Shown: one piece after another, positions 23,441 to 37,520 of the stretch
How positions within the stretch are numbered: the first letter of the stretch is position 1
How the letters are laid out: every line of letters begins with the position of its first letter
NCBI GenBank assembly: GCA_000328365.1
Contig: KB308794.1
Location: forward strand, 32,845-96,844
DNA from: Capitella teleta
Taxonomy: Eukaryota > Annelida > Polychaeta > Capitellidae
Reading direction: 5' to 3'
DNA: 64,000 bases
Notes under the pieces: model-generated
What the model was told of the DNA's origin: nothing
What the model saw: the letters and a program-made list of their open reading frames with translations, nothing else
Database searches by the model: none
Position numbers and translations under genes: made by a program

Positions 23441-26133
23441 GACAGAAGAAACACAAAATTGTCCCGAAATAGGCTTCAACATCCTAATGTGTATGGTATC
23501 CATGACAACTTGGCACTTGGCCAATCTACCGACTAGGGTTATACACGACATACAACGAGTGCGTGTACTTGTGCGAATGAAAGTAGAATGTTTTTCAGAT
23601 CGAATCTTGGCATTTTTTTTTTCTTTGTGTGTCTGAGTAGTACATGCTTCTGCCCTTTTGAGTACCATCTGCTCACATTTTAGAACACACGAAAACACGA
23701 AGACGAAGCTTCCCTGTCCGAATAAAATAAATGATTGATACTTTTGTAACGATACTTGTGCAAGTACGATTGAAATAGATGCAGACTCTCGATTTCAGAT
23801 ATTACGTTAGACCCGTGTGTGCTAAAACTGTTTAGCATATTACATGTATGCATAATTGCATCTACATCGGATTGTCTTCTCTTTTTTTTTTTTTTTTTTT
23901 TTTTTTACTTGGATGTCCTTAAACAGATACCTCTTCGTGTAACTTATGGGATTCAACCGTGTACGCTGTGCTATATTATTGACATTGTATTCACAAGTTC
24001 TTTTCTTCATCTTGTAACTATGAATATTTAAATATATAATGCTATATCGATATCAATTTAAGTGTTGTTTGTTTGTTTGTTTGTTTGTTTTTTTTTTGTT
24101 TTTTTTTTTTTTTTATGCAACCTTGCATTTTTATATCTTATTCGTGAGTGGATGTACATTTCATCTTATAATTCAATTTCAATGCAAATTTGTTGGTTTG
24201 AAACTTCGAAGAAAAAATACAAATTATTACAAGAATATTGGGATTGGATACTACAAAATATGCCCTATTAGTGACCTCATTCTGACTCACATCTGACCTC
24301 TTGACCAATACGGGTCATCCAATCACCTGACCACACCTCTGTTTAGCGGGGACTTGGCATGACAACGCTTATATTGACTTATATTGACTTTTTATTTTTC
24401 GAATTGCATAATCCACCTTGTGACGAGCGTCGAATTATCGTTAATCCTTCATGGAGGTTAATCTCCACTGTTAGGAGCTCAAAATGAAAGATCTTCGGCT
24501 TTATGACGCGTAAATTGATAACGACACAGTGGTTGTTAAGGTAAACAAACAATAAATCCATAGATTACTTTCTAGGAGTGTGTAAACTCATGAATAGTGA
24601 TGATGTCTGATCTCGGATTCTGTGGATCATCCTCGAAAATGCATAATTACGTAAGAGGATTGTTAGTGAGTGGGAGGTGTGTGTATTGCTCAATTAGGAG
24701 ATATATAGCACACAGGTAATTGATGACTGTTCAATCAATCAATATTAAAACAATTTTATTATTTTGCACACACATAAAAATATATATGTCAGGTGTTAAG
24801 AAAGTAATACCGGAAGAAGAGCCCGAAGAAATGCCACACTGTGAAAAAGTACACTTTGTAGTATATGTGATACTCACATAATGATATACTAATATATAGG
24901 TATAGCACTAATGAGCTTGCAGGCAGGTGTTCACACAGGTATCATTAAATTAAAGGCTGACAACTGAACGGAAGGAAGTAGAAGTGATGACATGACTATG
25001 AGAAGAGAGTTTGACACTAAAGAAACAATGACTATGAAATTTGAGCTCGAAATGCTGGCTGGCTACGGTCCCATGATTATTGCATCAAGATTAACAAAGC
25101 TGTTCCAAGGTAACAATAAAACACGATGCGCGACTTGGAATTTCTACCTTAATACTAAAACATTTATTTGTTTATTTTTATTGCCCCAGATAATGTCAGT
25201 TCGACACACAATATAACCACGTGGTTATTCACTGCACAACATCATCTTTTGCGATTATAACTAAAATGGGTTTCCGCAATTTTGCACAAATCAGGATGTC
25301 GCTAAAAGAACCTCACGATTTTACCCTTTTTATGGATCACGCCACTTAAAATCGATCCAGGATAAAAGAAGAAAAGAAAAAAAAAAACGTGTGGATGAAA
25401 GCTAATTGAGCCTTTGACACTCGGTGAAGATAAATTGAGAGCGAGAAGTGTGAGGACAAAATCACGAGAGTACACGAGAGTACACGAGAGCTGAAATAAC
25501 ACTTGGCCGTTCGTGTGTGTGGGCTGGTCGGTTGGCCTTTTGCTCGGCTGATATACAGTCCTCTTCATATCATGGTCGAGCTAAGAAAGACACCGCGAGA
25601 AGATTAAAAATCAATAATTATATCTCCAAAGACATTTTGCTCGGAACATAAAATCATTTTATTGTTATTGAAACGAAACGAAGCAGAAGAAAAGCAAAAC
25701 AAAAGGTTTTCAAAACGCCAATAATATATACGTCTGCAAGAACCAGACAAAAGCACCTCTAAAGGAAGCAGTATTCAATGCTTGATTTCACAGATGCGTA
25801 CTTACAGTTTTGTCTGCTAGATTGATTCTGACTAAATTAATATTAAAATGTTTTATGTATATTTAATGCATAATTAAAGGTATATGGATGCCATAAGGTG
25901 CAAAATAAGGAGAAGGTTTTTCAAACTTCTTGGAATAACGATCGTTTGAATGCTTCTATCATATCAAAGAATCAAATATCGTCTCCAGGTATGGCCGCCA
26001 GGGAAATGAAGAGTTGATTCGCATCAGATGATGAAACTCGTTTCGCAGAAGGCACCCACGACGACATGAAATGGAAAACTGTTTAAGAGGTAATGAATTC
26101 ACGAGGAAAATCATTCGCAGATGAATTAAGAGA

Positions 26134-26377
<244 letters not shown>

Positions 26378-27154
26378 GAAATGTTGTGATATTTGATATA
26401 CTAGTATTTGAATATTTCATAATCTCAAAGAAAAAAACTATAAAATAAAAATGCACGACCCCTTTGTTCTTTAACTCTATATGCTGTTTATAGCAACACA
26501 GAGAAATTATTGATTTGCCTGTGTTAATGATTTCCGTAAATACAGCTTGTATCAAATGCAAATTTGTAAGCTGCATTTCATGATTAATTGATAATGGGCA
26601 AAAAAAAAATATTTTTTAACTTTACGCATTCATCTATAATAGGCCAATAGTCACAAGGATGCGCTTGAATAATCGCATTTTCGCCAATATTTAATCCATC
26701 ACATTGTTCTTTTATCTAGCAGACAGAAATTGTTGCAGCTGTACTTGTTTTCAATTCAGTTAAGAAAAAAAGGTCAAAATTAAAATTAATAAACATTTCT
26801 AGGTACAAGAAGGCGGTGTTTTCTATCCCTGATCTAGAAGCTATGTTTGCAAAGCCGCTTCAAGTAGACGTTGCCTTTAGGTCAAGGTCGATAATTAATC
26901 AGGTCAAGGTCATACCTCATTTCCAAGTAGTACATTTATGAATATTGATTAATCCTGTATATATACATAGCGAAATATCGTCGATCGGATGCTTTATGGC
27001 GCTTTGTTCGTTTATAGCTCTTTTCCTTTGTCATATTTACCTGTAAGTGGCCTTGGTGTTAGCAATATACTGGGTAATTAATGAAATTCGTTGATTAATT
27101 AGCGCGTCGTTTGAAAGTTCAATGCCCTTAGCGTCGAATTCCATGGACGTTATC

Positions 27155-27478
27155 GCGCATCCGGATAAAAATTGCGCACGCAGCCATGGTTGCTGTGCGC
27201 ATCCGGATAAAAATTGCACACGCAGCCATGGTTGCTGTGCGCATCCGGATAAAAATTGCGCACGCAGCCATGGTTGCTGTGCGCATCCGGATAAAAATTG
27301 CGCACGCAGCCATGGTTACATGGTTGCTGTGCGCATCCGGATAAAAATTGCGCACGCAGCCATGGTTCCATGGTTGCTGTGCGCATCCGGATAAAAATTG
27401 CGCACGCAGCCATGGTTGCTGTGCGCATCCGGATAAAAATTGCGCACGCAGCCATGGTTGCCATGGTTGCTGTGCGCA
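27155..27478. repeat. 42-bp minisatellite, about seven units
   Basis: The unit runs from GCGCATCCGGATAAAAATTG to CAGCCATGGTTGCTGT. Four units are 42 bp. Three are 50-51 bp because the CATGGTT motif is doubled there (GGTTACATGG, GGTTCCATGG, GGTTGCCATGG). Each unit holds the palindromes ATCCGGAT and CCATGG. Because 42 is a multiple of three, several frames stay open on both strands and give repeated peptides such as HPDKNCARSHGCCA; I do not treat these as genes. Confidence 0.95.
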
Positions 27479-28469
27479 AATAATTCAAGAACAATGATGA
27501 GACAGACAACATGCACCTGAAACAACTTCCTCTTTGGTGACATTTTGGACTTCTTAGCTCATTGATACATCAAATTACGGCATTCGGACAAATTGAGGGC
27601 CAAAATATGTCACGATGAAACTTAGGGTAAAACTTGATATTTTCAGAAGAAAAAAAAAAAAGATCCGTCTGAAACGGGAACCATCGAGTTGCGTGTCTCC
27701 TATTTATGCATGTCGGTCGAGTCATGCATTAAGTATGTTCCTTGGTTACATCTCGGGGACGTGGACTGAATTATACAATGAATCAGTACAGGATCTTCAC
27801 GTAATCCTGAATTAATGAATTCATTTCTCAAATCTACTTGGTCGATGTGTTGCCTTGTATACAATTACACATCCGTGTTTTATACATTTTACAGGTAAAC
27901 ATGAGTGAAATAGGTCGAGGAAGATTTTAAAATTTTCACAGATCGGAAATCGAGGGTTATTTTAACCTTTTAGGGACCTTTCCGTGGGCTAATTAATGAA
28001 GTACTTGACCTCTTCACAAGTAGACAGGGTCAGGTCAATTGAGAATAATGTCGATTCCACGCGACCAGACTTCTGTATTTCACCTTTAAATCTCACGCTC
28101 AAGAATTGATCATTCCTTCAAAAGGTGCGAGATGAGTGGAGTCAACCATGAATGATAATGCGATATTTTGTCAATATTTCAGTCCTTAAATATGAGGGTC
28201 ACCTTAAAGAATGCTTACCTATTTGTCCTGCACGGATTTATTTTAATTTTTATTTTTTTTTTTTTTTTTTTTTTTGTTGGGCATGGATACGAATTGTCCA
28301 AGTTTCAACAACCAATCAATATTTCCCAGTAAAGTCATTCACACTGATCAATAACGCATTCTTAACGATTAATAATTAATAGAAATGCAAATGTTATTAT
28401 GCATGCGAGGCAGCACAAAAACCTTTACTGCGTGCAATTAAAATTTCGTTAATTTGCGGCTGGAGAAAG

Positions 28470-28503
<34 letters not shown>

Positions 28504-31500
28504 ACTGTTCATAAACTTGCTCTTATGTGGCCATTACAGGTGAATACCAAATGTCACTGCTCAAGATCGGCGCATGCAGTTAGACCACACGTGATTCCCG
28601 CGTCTTTGATCAAATAATTATGTGCAAAAAAAAAAAAAAAAAAAAAAATCGCGCAAGCATATTATTCTGTTGACAATCGATATCCAGGGTTCCGATAATA
28701 TGATTTATGATTCGATCTCTGAAATTACATATAATTACAATATCAGAATTACCTGTTCTTTTATTTGATTTCTTTGTGTATAGTTCTTTATCTTTTAGCT
28801 TCCTTTACTCGTGCCAATGCAATGAACAAAGTAAATCAGTTCAAGGCTGTCGGCGCCGTATAATTATCCTCAGGTGAACTAGTACAGTTTACAGTAATGT
28901 GCGGGTTCGATTAATCTATGTATTATTGACCATCGGCAATGCGTACGTGCATTCAACGAGGTCAAGTCTTTGATGTCCCCATGGCAACATGAACACCCGT
29001 CTCCAATCAAGGTTAAAACCTGATGATGGTAGCTTAAATAATCGAGTAAAATTATGCACTTGAGTTTTTTTATCGGTAACGAATTCTCAAAGCCAGGAGG
29101 AAGCTTCGCGATAAAGTGCAAAGCACTGAACAATGCAACCCAATGAGAAATATTCTCACGGAGACAGAATTATATCCGTGTGAGAAAAAAGCCGAAAGCA
29201 AGTTGTATCAATGATATTATGTCTGTCTACTGTGACACCTAGTTACCGAAACAATACCTTCACTAATCAGTCGTTAATTATCAACGGGTGGGTAATTGAC
29301 ATGTTAATTAAAGGTGTATATTTCATTGCGGTGAGAGGAGGTTTGATACTTTTATCACGCTGTTTGAATATAGATGGTTCTTGGCACTGAGGGGGTGAGG
29401 TACACAACTGCATTTAGTCAGGATTATATTTTAGGTTCAAGAAATGACGAACTCGCTTTTGTGGTTGAAACAAGAGACAAAGAATGCATCGCATGGCTTT
29501 AGAACGGATGAGTGCAAACAGCAGGTTTTGAGTTCGATCAGAATTTGCATCTCGACCTATGTCACCTGATGCATGCAGAAAACGCCGAGCTTAATTAATG
29601 AAATGAGGCCATTTTAAACATCGAGGAAGGCTGTGTGTGTGTGTTGGACTTAAAGAGGACCTCTGGTTGTTTTGATGGTAGAGGATGCATCCCAAAAGAC
29701 AAATACGCCTTTTGACTGACATATTTTTAGACAGTACGCTTGCTGTGGGCTAATTCCTAGATACATCGAGTATGAGAGTTGCGATTGAATATGTTGTCTC
29801 TTGTCTGTGAGCTGGGGTAAGGGAACCCAGGATAAACTAATCCGTCGATATCACATCTCGCTTCCCATAAATTATTCGCGCGCTTTCTAAAACTGTCGTC
29901 TGCTTCGATGGATATCTCGATTAAGTGACATTGACATAAGTCAGAAATGAAATATGTCCCCAGCGATATTTTAATTGACTTCTTCGTGAACAGTCCACGT
30001 ACCAGTTGCTAATGTCCTCGACAAAATTCGTAAGAATGCCTCTCACATTGATTGATTTTGAAGCCATTTCATTCAATCTTTCATCTTTACTGATAAATTA
30101 TCTTACTCAGAGAGCACTATATTTTTGTTCATTGTGAAATCAGCACAAATTGTTTAATTGAAGTGTGACAAATTCAAGCATGATTTTTCGCAAAGTTCCG
30201 AGCTCAACTTTAATGAAATAAATCTGAACTGAGCTTTAAAAGTATAATAAGTAGGTCTTCATCATTCCATCTCGATATCAAAGGAGATCAACATTCGATG
30301 ATTTGGTGTTCATTTCGTGGAAAGGAGTTTCATCTGTTTTCGCAATATCAGCGTGTTTCAGAGGGGAAAAATTTAGAAAAAAAACTTTCGAGCTCTTTTT
30401 CTTTTTAATCAACAAAAGTATGATGAGATGGAATGTGGCCATGTGTAATAGTAAATTACTAAATTCAGTACTGCATATTCATATCTGAAACACGGCTATT
30501 AATTATCACACGTGTGTATATGCTCCGGGGCTCAAACAGCTATAGTACACATATTTGTTGATTTTGACATGTAAATAGATACATGCAATGACATTAACAC
30601 ACCCCACGCACATAATGGAACCATGCGCTCACATTTCTGGCTAATTGCCAGTATAATCGATGGCATTCCCTCAAAGGACATCTTGGTCGAAGAAGAGATC
30701 GACTAATTATCCTAATTTCCATATAATTGTAAGAAAGATTTCGTAATGAAATGATGCGAAACTCGTGATCACTGCCTGATAACCATTTCGTTGTGATTCG
30801 GACACCGCCAAATCGAGGTCGTCACAGAACAGTGCAGTCTGAGTCGATCGCTGATTGGCCAGGACATAAAATAGTCATAATGCAACCATGAATAGCAGAA
30901 AACAAACGCACCGTTGTATTAGTATGTGTATCCATAATCCCCCAGTATGACTGGACATTCCTTTTAAGATCGTCCACTTGGGGAGAGTAGACGGAATGTA
31001 CTGTGATATGAACTCGAGTGATTCATTTGCTGCTCCATTCACGTACTGTCAATTTCATTTTCCAGACCAGATTTTAGCTCCATGATAGGAAAATATCGCC
31101 AGGTTATAATTATTATAAGACCCTGAATAACTTGCATGCATGTTTCACTCTGTCAAAAGCCTTTGAATAGTCCAAGTTTCGATTTTTTCGAGATTCTACG
31201 AATCTTCCCATTGCGATGTGAACCAAAAGAGCAGATATTTTGTTTCAATAATGAGTCAAATACTCGGGTTAGACACTGCAGGTGTGATACCAATCGCGTG
31301 GATTGATGAATGTCTTACAGAATCAAGGTCACAGGGTTATAAAACATCGGTGCACGTGCTTTGACTAAATTGATGGCAATCTTCATTGAACGCCATCATT
31401 CTTCGTGATGTTGTCAAAAGGTTTGAAATATAAACAATTAGAAAGCGATTTCGCCCACAATCGTTCGACATTGTATAGCTGTGCTTATTCGCGTGTGCAC

Positions 31501-32536
31501 GAAATCGATTGTGAACATCGAGGCACACGCATGAGAGCACCGATAATTAATTTAAAAGCTCAGGTATTATTAAAGAATCATCATTAATTTCTGGTATGAT
31601 GAGCAAGATGACGAGGACGAAATGGTCAATCGTTTGATCATCGATTGAGAGTACATTTCATCGATTGAGATGAATTCAGTATGCATTGGCACTTCATCCA
31701 TTTCAATTAGATAGAACATCGATAACGATCAGATAGCTGAGCATCGATGACGCTTCGATTCAACGCGGTCTTATAACACCTCCGAATAGTGCAATCCCGA
31801 ATCCACGAAATCAACACATATCGCATTAACAATCAAGATTCCACTGTATATACAAGAAAACAAATTGACAATTTGATATGCAAGTTGAGTTGAAATTCGG
31901 ACGTCCATCGAGGGTGGTCAATTCTTGGAATCAGATTCTTTGAAATAGGAGAAATTCCCGGAAAGAATGTTCTGCAAACGAAAAGCAAAGTTTTGTTCTC
32001 TGTCAACAAAAGTGATAGGGAATGATTAATGAGAAACGGTGAACTTGAGGTTGAACTCTCCCTGCCACAAATCATGGATGATTACTCGCTGTCAATCACT
32101 TTGGTATAAACAAAGACTTTCTGTTGTATCAGATTTCAGAATTAAGAATGCAGCTCCGCTTTTGATGTATGTATATGCATTAATGAAGCGAATTCCAATT
32201 ATTGTTCTGGCTCAATAAGTTTAATTTCGAGAGGTGTTCATTTCATTCGATCAAAGCATTAATTCTTCTCGGATTTTGATTTCGTAAGCATCCTCAGTCT
32301 TACTTTTTTTCTTCGTAAAATATTATTCATTGTAGTGATTAGGTAGAGAGAATGAGGCAGAATTCCGTCTGGATATTCACATAATCATGATTAAGAATCT
32401 TGCAGCTGATGAGAAGACTATTAGGTATACTAGTCTGCAGTCACGTGACTATTGACCTAGTTCCTGACCCTCCATTGACCTAATTAATTAGCACCAATGA
32501 ACAACGTGAGGGGCACCGAATAGCTCAGTGGGTTAA

Positions 32537-33225
32537 GGGATGGGGAACTGAATTTTAAGTGATGTTCTATTGACTCATAGCACCAATTGATAGCATTCCG
32601 TGCCAAAAACACCATGCCTGGATGCAAGCGTAAGGAAATAATCCATTCCGAATATCGGGGTTAGCATTGGGCCTATGGGAGAATGACTTCCATTACGAAG
32701 TATAGGAGGCAAACGTCAGCTGAAGGCTTGCCGTGATTGGTCCCGTTCCCCTCGTGAAGCTATCGATTTCAGCCAATCAGAGCAGAGCATCTTTGCCATA
32801 AAAGGACATCTCTGTTGTTTACGAAACGAAAGCGCATGCGTGGTGCACTCTGGCTGACCTTTTTACTGTTTCAGGATGAGAAACATGGTAGGTGTCCTAG
32901 AAAATCGCTTGTTAAAATAAGAAAAATAGCGAAAAAAAAACTTTCGCGCCTGACTGGTGGCAAAATGATTATTCTAATTCCGAAAAGAAAAAGAAAAATA
33001 TTCAGGGGTTTAGTCGCAAGACACGCTGATATGACGAGGCCCATTGTAAAAGATGGGGAACTCGGTGTTTCATCACAGCGTCTGACGTCACGCCTAATTA
33101 GCAATATATCTCCCGCAAAATCGTTAGCGATGATAGTCCTTGTGTGGGCCAGGCATAGGAATCATTTTTGGTGCATCAAATAACGACTCAAAGTTCATTT
33201 TTAACCAGTTCTCCCTCCCTTTAAA
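32537..33225. mobile_element. 689-bp DNA element inserted in SINE copy 2
   Basis: The 8 bases TGGGTTAA occur on both sides (32529-32536 and 33226-33233), consistent with an 8-bp target duplication of the hAT type. The ends are related and inverted: GGGATGGGGAACTG on the left and, read inward a few bases in from the right, GGGAGGGAGAACTG. A TTAA target (Kolobok or piggyBac type) cannot be excluded because TTAA also borders both ends. It encodes no recognisable transposase. Confidence 0.6.
32815..33183 (+). CDS. Hypothetical basic ORF inside the inserted element
   Basis: An open frame of 122 codons rich in Lys and Arg (KIRKIAKKKLSRLTGG, IPKRKRKIFRG). It follows a CCAAT box (CAGCCAATCAGAGC) and a TATA-like CATAAAAGG at suitable spacing. 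An alternative start at 32836 would give a hydrophobic beginning (MRGALWLTFLLFQ). I recognise no domain. It may be chance, a host-derived cargo piece or an element remnant. Confidence 0.2.
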   Translation: MFTKRKRMRGALWLTFLLFQDEKHGRCPRKSLVKIRKIAKKKLSRLTGGKMIILIPKRKRKIFRGLVARHADMTRPIVKDGELGVSSQRLTSRLISNISPAKSLAMIVLVWARHRNHFWCIK

Positions 33226-33644
33226 TGGGTTAAACTTAAACTACAATCCAATGCCGACCGTGAGATCCCGGGTTCGAGACCGATCAGGCCACGGGCGTTA
33301 TGATTGTGAATTACAATTGTAATTCGTTATAATTGTAATTCTTCAGTGACTCTGCAGTGCTGCCCAACCGCGTAACAAGGCCGAGCGCTGTGTACTACTG
33401 TCTATGGTGGTATGCAGGATAAAGAACACTTGGGATTTATCGATGAAAGTAGGGGAAAACCCCGGTCCCGGGTCTTCTGTTCTGGCGCCCGTACCATCCG
33501 ATTGGTTTGGGTGGAGCCGTAAAACCCCATCACGCATCACGCCAATGAACAACGTGTGCGCATGCGCTGAGAATGTTGGATCGCTAACACTTGAAAACGA
33601 TTATTCATTTTTACATGCATGAACAGTTTGGCGTTTTTTGTCTT

Positions 33645-33679
<35 letters not shown>

Positions 33680-35988
33680 CATCTCACTGTGTATTTCATC
33701 CAGGGACTAGGGATTAAGGTGATAAATGTATATGTACTAAGCGTCACCACAAAACAAAAATCTATGATCGGATGAAATCGACAGTGGGTCAATATGATCT
33801 CAGTGAGGAATTCCGGGGATTCGGCATGCGGGATTGTGTAAGCACTTCCGTGAAATGCGCGAGGGAATAACTCTGCTTAATTATGTAAAAAAAAAAGTCA
33901 GAAAGGACACAAAACTCATCGAAATTGGTGAGAAATGAATGTGTGATGCGAATGACTGGTAATATATAATTAGATTCTACCTGTGCTGATAACACTTGGT
34001 CGTTAAATACACGTCACTAATCATTATAGCTTCATACTTTTGGCCCCAATTTTGTTCTGTAGCTCGGTCAGGCATGACTAATTTAATTGCTTTCCGCTAA
34101 TTATTGAATTAATTAACTGTAACTGTTACGTGCCTTTGCTCAAGCCTAATCATCACATTCGATTTGTACGCGCATTCATCATTAGTATGCGACAATAATA
34201 TTATGATTAATTGTCGTGAAATTTAGGCAGACCTAGAGTCAAAATTTTGGAACAAAAGATATGACGATGGACGGACGACATTAACATGGAGATTACAAAA
34301 TAAAATAATTTCCCAGATTTCGGTCATAAAAGTTATCGGTTATCAATTTTTACAGCCCCGTATATATTTCAATCCCTTTTTCTACCCGATATCACTAGTA
34401 GCATTTGAGTACATCGAGCCATAAATCTACTTTGCATCATGAATATTAATATTAAATAGCATGAATATGCATTAGGGTCAATGCGTCCGTACAATATCGA
34501 ATTGCAACACATACCTACGTTAAATGATATGCTCTCATCCGCTACATGTACATCTCTTTGTTGGAAATCACAACCGGGAAGATAATTAATATGCAAATGA
34601 TTTATGACCAATAACCATTCTGCATGTAACTCAATACCAACCACTGGGCAAAATCCAGGAAGCTAGCAATAGTTTTAGTTGCATGTAGCGCCTTTTAAAT
34701 TTTGGCAACTAAACCGGCTTTTCGGAGATACCGATTTGTTTCGAAATGGTGACTCCAAGTAGAGATATCTCGATGAGTAATGTTTAAATGGCTATGTCCC
34801 GTGAGCTATGTCCGGTTAAAATGTGCTAAAATTAGAAGTGCAGCTAAATCGAGATGACTCCTGTGGTTCGCCGCTTTCGGCAAACACTTTTCTCACGATG
34901 CTGGAAAGTGTCACTTATTGTTGCATCGTGGAGTACAAATATATACTTATTGTATTCTCAAGTTCTATATTGTTTGTGGTGTAAATCTGCAAAAAAAAAA
35001 AGGAGTTATGGGAGTACTATTCTATCCCATGATTTAAAGCTTGGTGACATTTCATGGAATTATCATTTATGCTTTTATGACAGTACATGAAATCCCCGGT
35101 ACATTAAAGCTGACACAAAACTCGAAATAAAACTAAAAATTGTTTTTTATTTGATCAGAATTCCACTTACAAACCAGCATCATTGGTAGTAAGCGTGAGG
35201 ATTAATCGAGCACGTACAATGAAACTCAGAAATTCAAATAGTCGTACATTATTTTCATCGATCCATTGTCGTAAATAGCCCGGATGTCGTCGAGATTACG
35301 GTGCAAATACATAAACAACCTTTTTTTCCCTGTGGGTGTTTATCGGCGATTTTTAATCAAGTAAATTTTAACGCCTTGAGCTATAAGTATCATGTATCTT
35401 TGGGTTGTTTGGTGCATAACTGAAATCCAGTACATTTGTTTAACGGTATAAAATAGTGCACTTGTACTGGCATATAATAATTCGCTTGGCTAGATGAGCG
35501 TTCTTCAGAGTGAATAGTGAACAATTCAATATTTTTGACACCATCCATGTGACACATTAAAGGGTCAATCAAAGCATATTGACATTTCACTACGTTAATT
35601 TTGCTTCATCGGGTTCGCGAACCCAGCGATGCATATCAAATGACCAATTGTACATTGATCGAGGTAAATTTCTGCTATCGCATTGCATTGTTATATCTTA
35701 ATAGAAGGAAATCGCGGTGACAATATTTCATAATGCATTTCCTTTTTTTTTTTTTTTGGGGGGGGGGGGTTGATAATTACTCCGCATACAGCCCCCTCTC
35801 ATTGCACATCCCGGGTTTGAGCTTGACAGCAGATGAGAACTTTTCTCAAGCTGCCACCTGCTGATGCAGCGCAAATTTGAGCTTGCGTCGCTGAAAAGAA
35901 AAAAAAAATAAAAAATGCACGCTAAGATACCGCTACTGTGTGGGTCATTGTATGCAATATAAAGGCGGTGTTGGGCGATATAATTATG

Positions 35989-36091
35989 TGGGAGATATTA
36001 TGTCATGGGGCTCCAAGCATCGATTCCCTTTCGTTGAACAAACTGCTTCAACTCATTTACACCCATGCACCAATTAATGTTATACATAATA
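35989..36091. repeat. Diverged duplication, copy A
   Basis: About 100 bp here match 36885-36990 in the same orientation at roughly 70-75% identity, including ATCGATTC and CTTCAACTCATTT against TTTCAACTCATTT. On the minus strand both copies can be read as a short peptide, NELKQFVQRKGID here and NELKQRVKRQRID in copy B. Its nature is unknown. Confidence 0.55.
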
Positions 36092-36884
36092 TCGTATGCA
36101 TATATTTCCATGATGACAGCTTGGGCGGATAATGATTCAGTTAATGGTCTACATAGACGATAATTGTTAAGGGGCATGCTGCACTGAGCCATGCCACTGA
36201 CATCATCAAGCAATCTTCATCCTCGTGCACACCCTACACCCAGCACGGGTTGTGCCATGGTTATAACGGTTTTGTGGTCAAGGACAGTATACAACAATCA
36301 GTCATGGTTTTGGGGAAAGGATATCTTATGATAATCTATCATAGATATTCGGTTGAATGATCATTTCTAGATTCCTTGTGGCATACAAATTAAGGCTTCA
36401 GTCGTTCTTAACTGTGATGTATGTCTATACTAGTATGTTACATAGGTTGCAAGCGTATTCCTCAAACTTTTTCTTTTCTATCGGTGGGATTTCTGCTTGT
36501 ACCAGTTGCCATCAGTAAAGTGTATAAATAAAATTTGTCTTGCTTGTTGATATACTGGTTCGTATAGAGCGAGATTAAATTTGTTTTGGTATGACCAGAA
36601 TGCATGTATACCCACTCAGCCAGCACAATAAGTTATCGAGCTTTAACGGTGGTTAAATATCAATTAAATAGCATAAAATAAAATGAATCTGTTCATTCAT
36701 AACAACGCGAGCATATACGTTAATTCCATGAAGTGTAATCCGCATTTAACGTTCTTAATTAGTGAAATTGATAATCATAAATTGTTCTATTGTATCGCTC
36801 GATATCGACGTATGTATACGGAGCCGATATCGCTCTTTAAACAATTTGGATGATACATAAAATGAAGGAGTTGTTGGGTGTTGG

Positions 36885-36990
36885 GGATATATGTCAGAGA
36901 GCTTCATGTATCGATTCTCTGTCGCTTGACACGTTGTTTCAACTCATTTCTAAACCACACACCAAGTAATATTTAACGTACATGATTATA
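36885..36990. repeat. Diverged duplication, copy B
   Basis: Partner of 35989-36091, about 900 bp downstream. Several differences fall at third codon positions of the minus-strand reading, but the stretch is too short to prove coding. Confidence 0.55.
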
Positions 36991-37439
36991 TCAGTTTGGT
37001 GTTATTAATTAGAAAATTATTGGGATATTTTTTCAATTGTGTCGTCAATGGCTCTTGATCAGTCTGTGGGTTGTCGATTTCCCTTGAATCAATCCGTGAA
37101 GTATTTTGGCATTTTTAAACAAATCACTGTTTAATGGACAAATGAGCAACGGGAGTCAATGTCAAGGCCGGTGTCGATGTGATAGCGTAAGCATGAATAA
37201 GCTGATGGTCACTCTTTCCACGGAAATGATTCACAGTGCATTGTTTATCATGTCGTACGGAGCACCGCCATGCGCGCGGAATCCCTACGCGGAAGTAAAA
37301 ACGTTCCTCCTCACAATGACCATAAACGAAGCAAACAAACAAACGAGCCCTGGAGCGCATTGATACACTTACAGGTGAATCACTTACTAACTGCAGGCGG
37401 CCAATTAACTCGCAAGTGCTTGGTACCGAGTTCTGAGCC

Positions 37440-37520
37440 AAAATTCCCGCCAGCGGGAAAAAAAAACCACGTGACGGTCATGGCACCTGGACGCCGGCGG
37501 CCATTTTGTGGGTTTTCGGG
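37440..37520. promoter_or_regulatory. Promoter-like GC-rich cluster without a gene
   Basis: A double E2F-like palindrome (TTCCCGC CA GCGGGAA), an E-box (CCACGTGAC) and a YY1-type core (GGCGGCCATTTTG) lie within 80 bp, in a local GC peak inside AT-rich DNA. The only ORF start near it gives an 11-residue peptide. Confidence 0.35.

Larger units (their letters stand above)
32509..33541 (+). mobile_element. tRNA-derived SINE, copy 2, split by another insertion
   Basis: The head (GGGGCACCGAATAGCTCAGTG) is at 32511-32536 and the body resumes at about 33226 with ACTACAATCCAATGCCGACC. A perfect 15-base duplication, CCAATGAACAACGTG, flanks the whole unit (32494-32508 and 33542-33556), as expected for LINE-driven insertion. 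Head and body match copy 1, but after about 33460 the 3' tail is unrelated to that of copy 1. Confidence 0.85.

Noticed and set aside
27122-27543. Several overlapping frames in the minisatellite
   Set aside because: They arise because the 42-bp unit is divisible by three; the same peptides appear on both strands.
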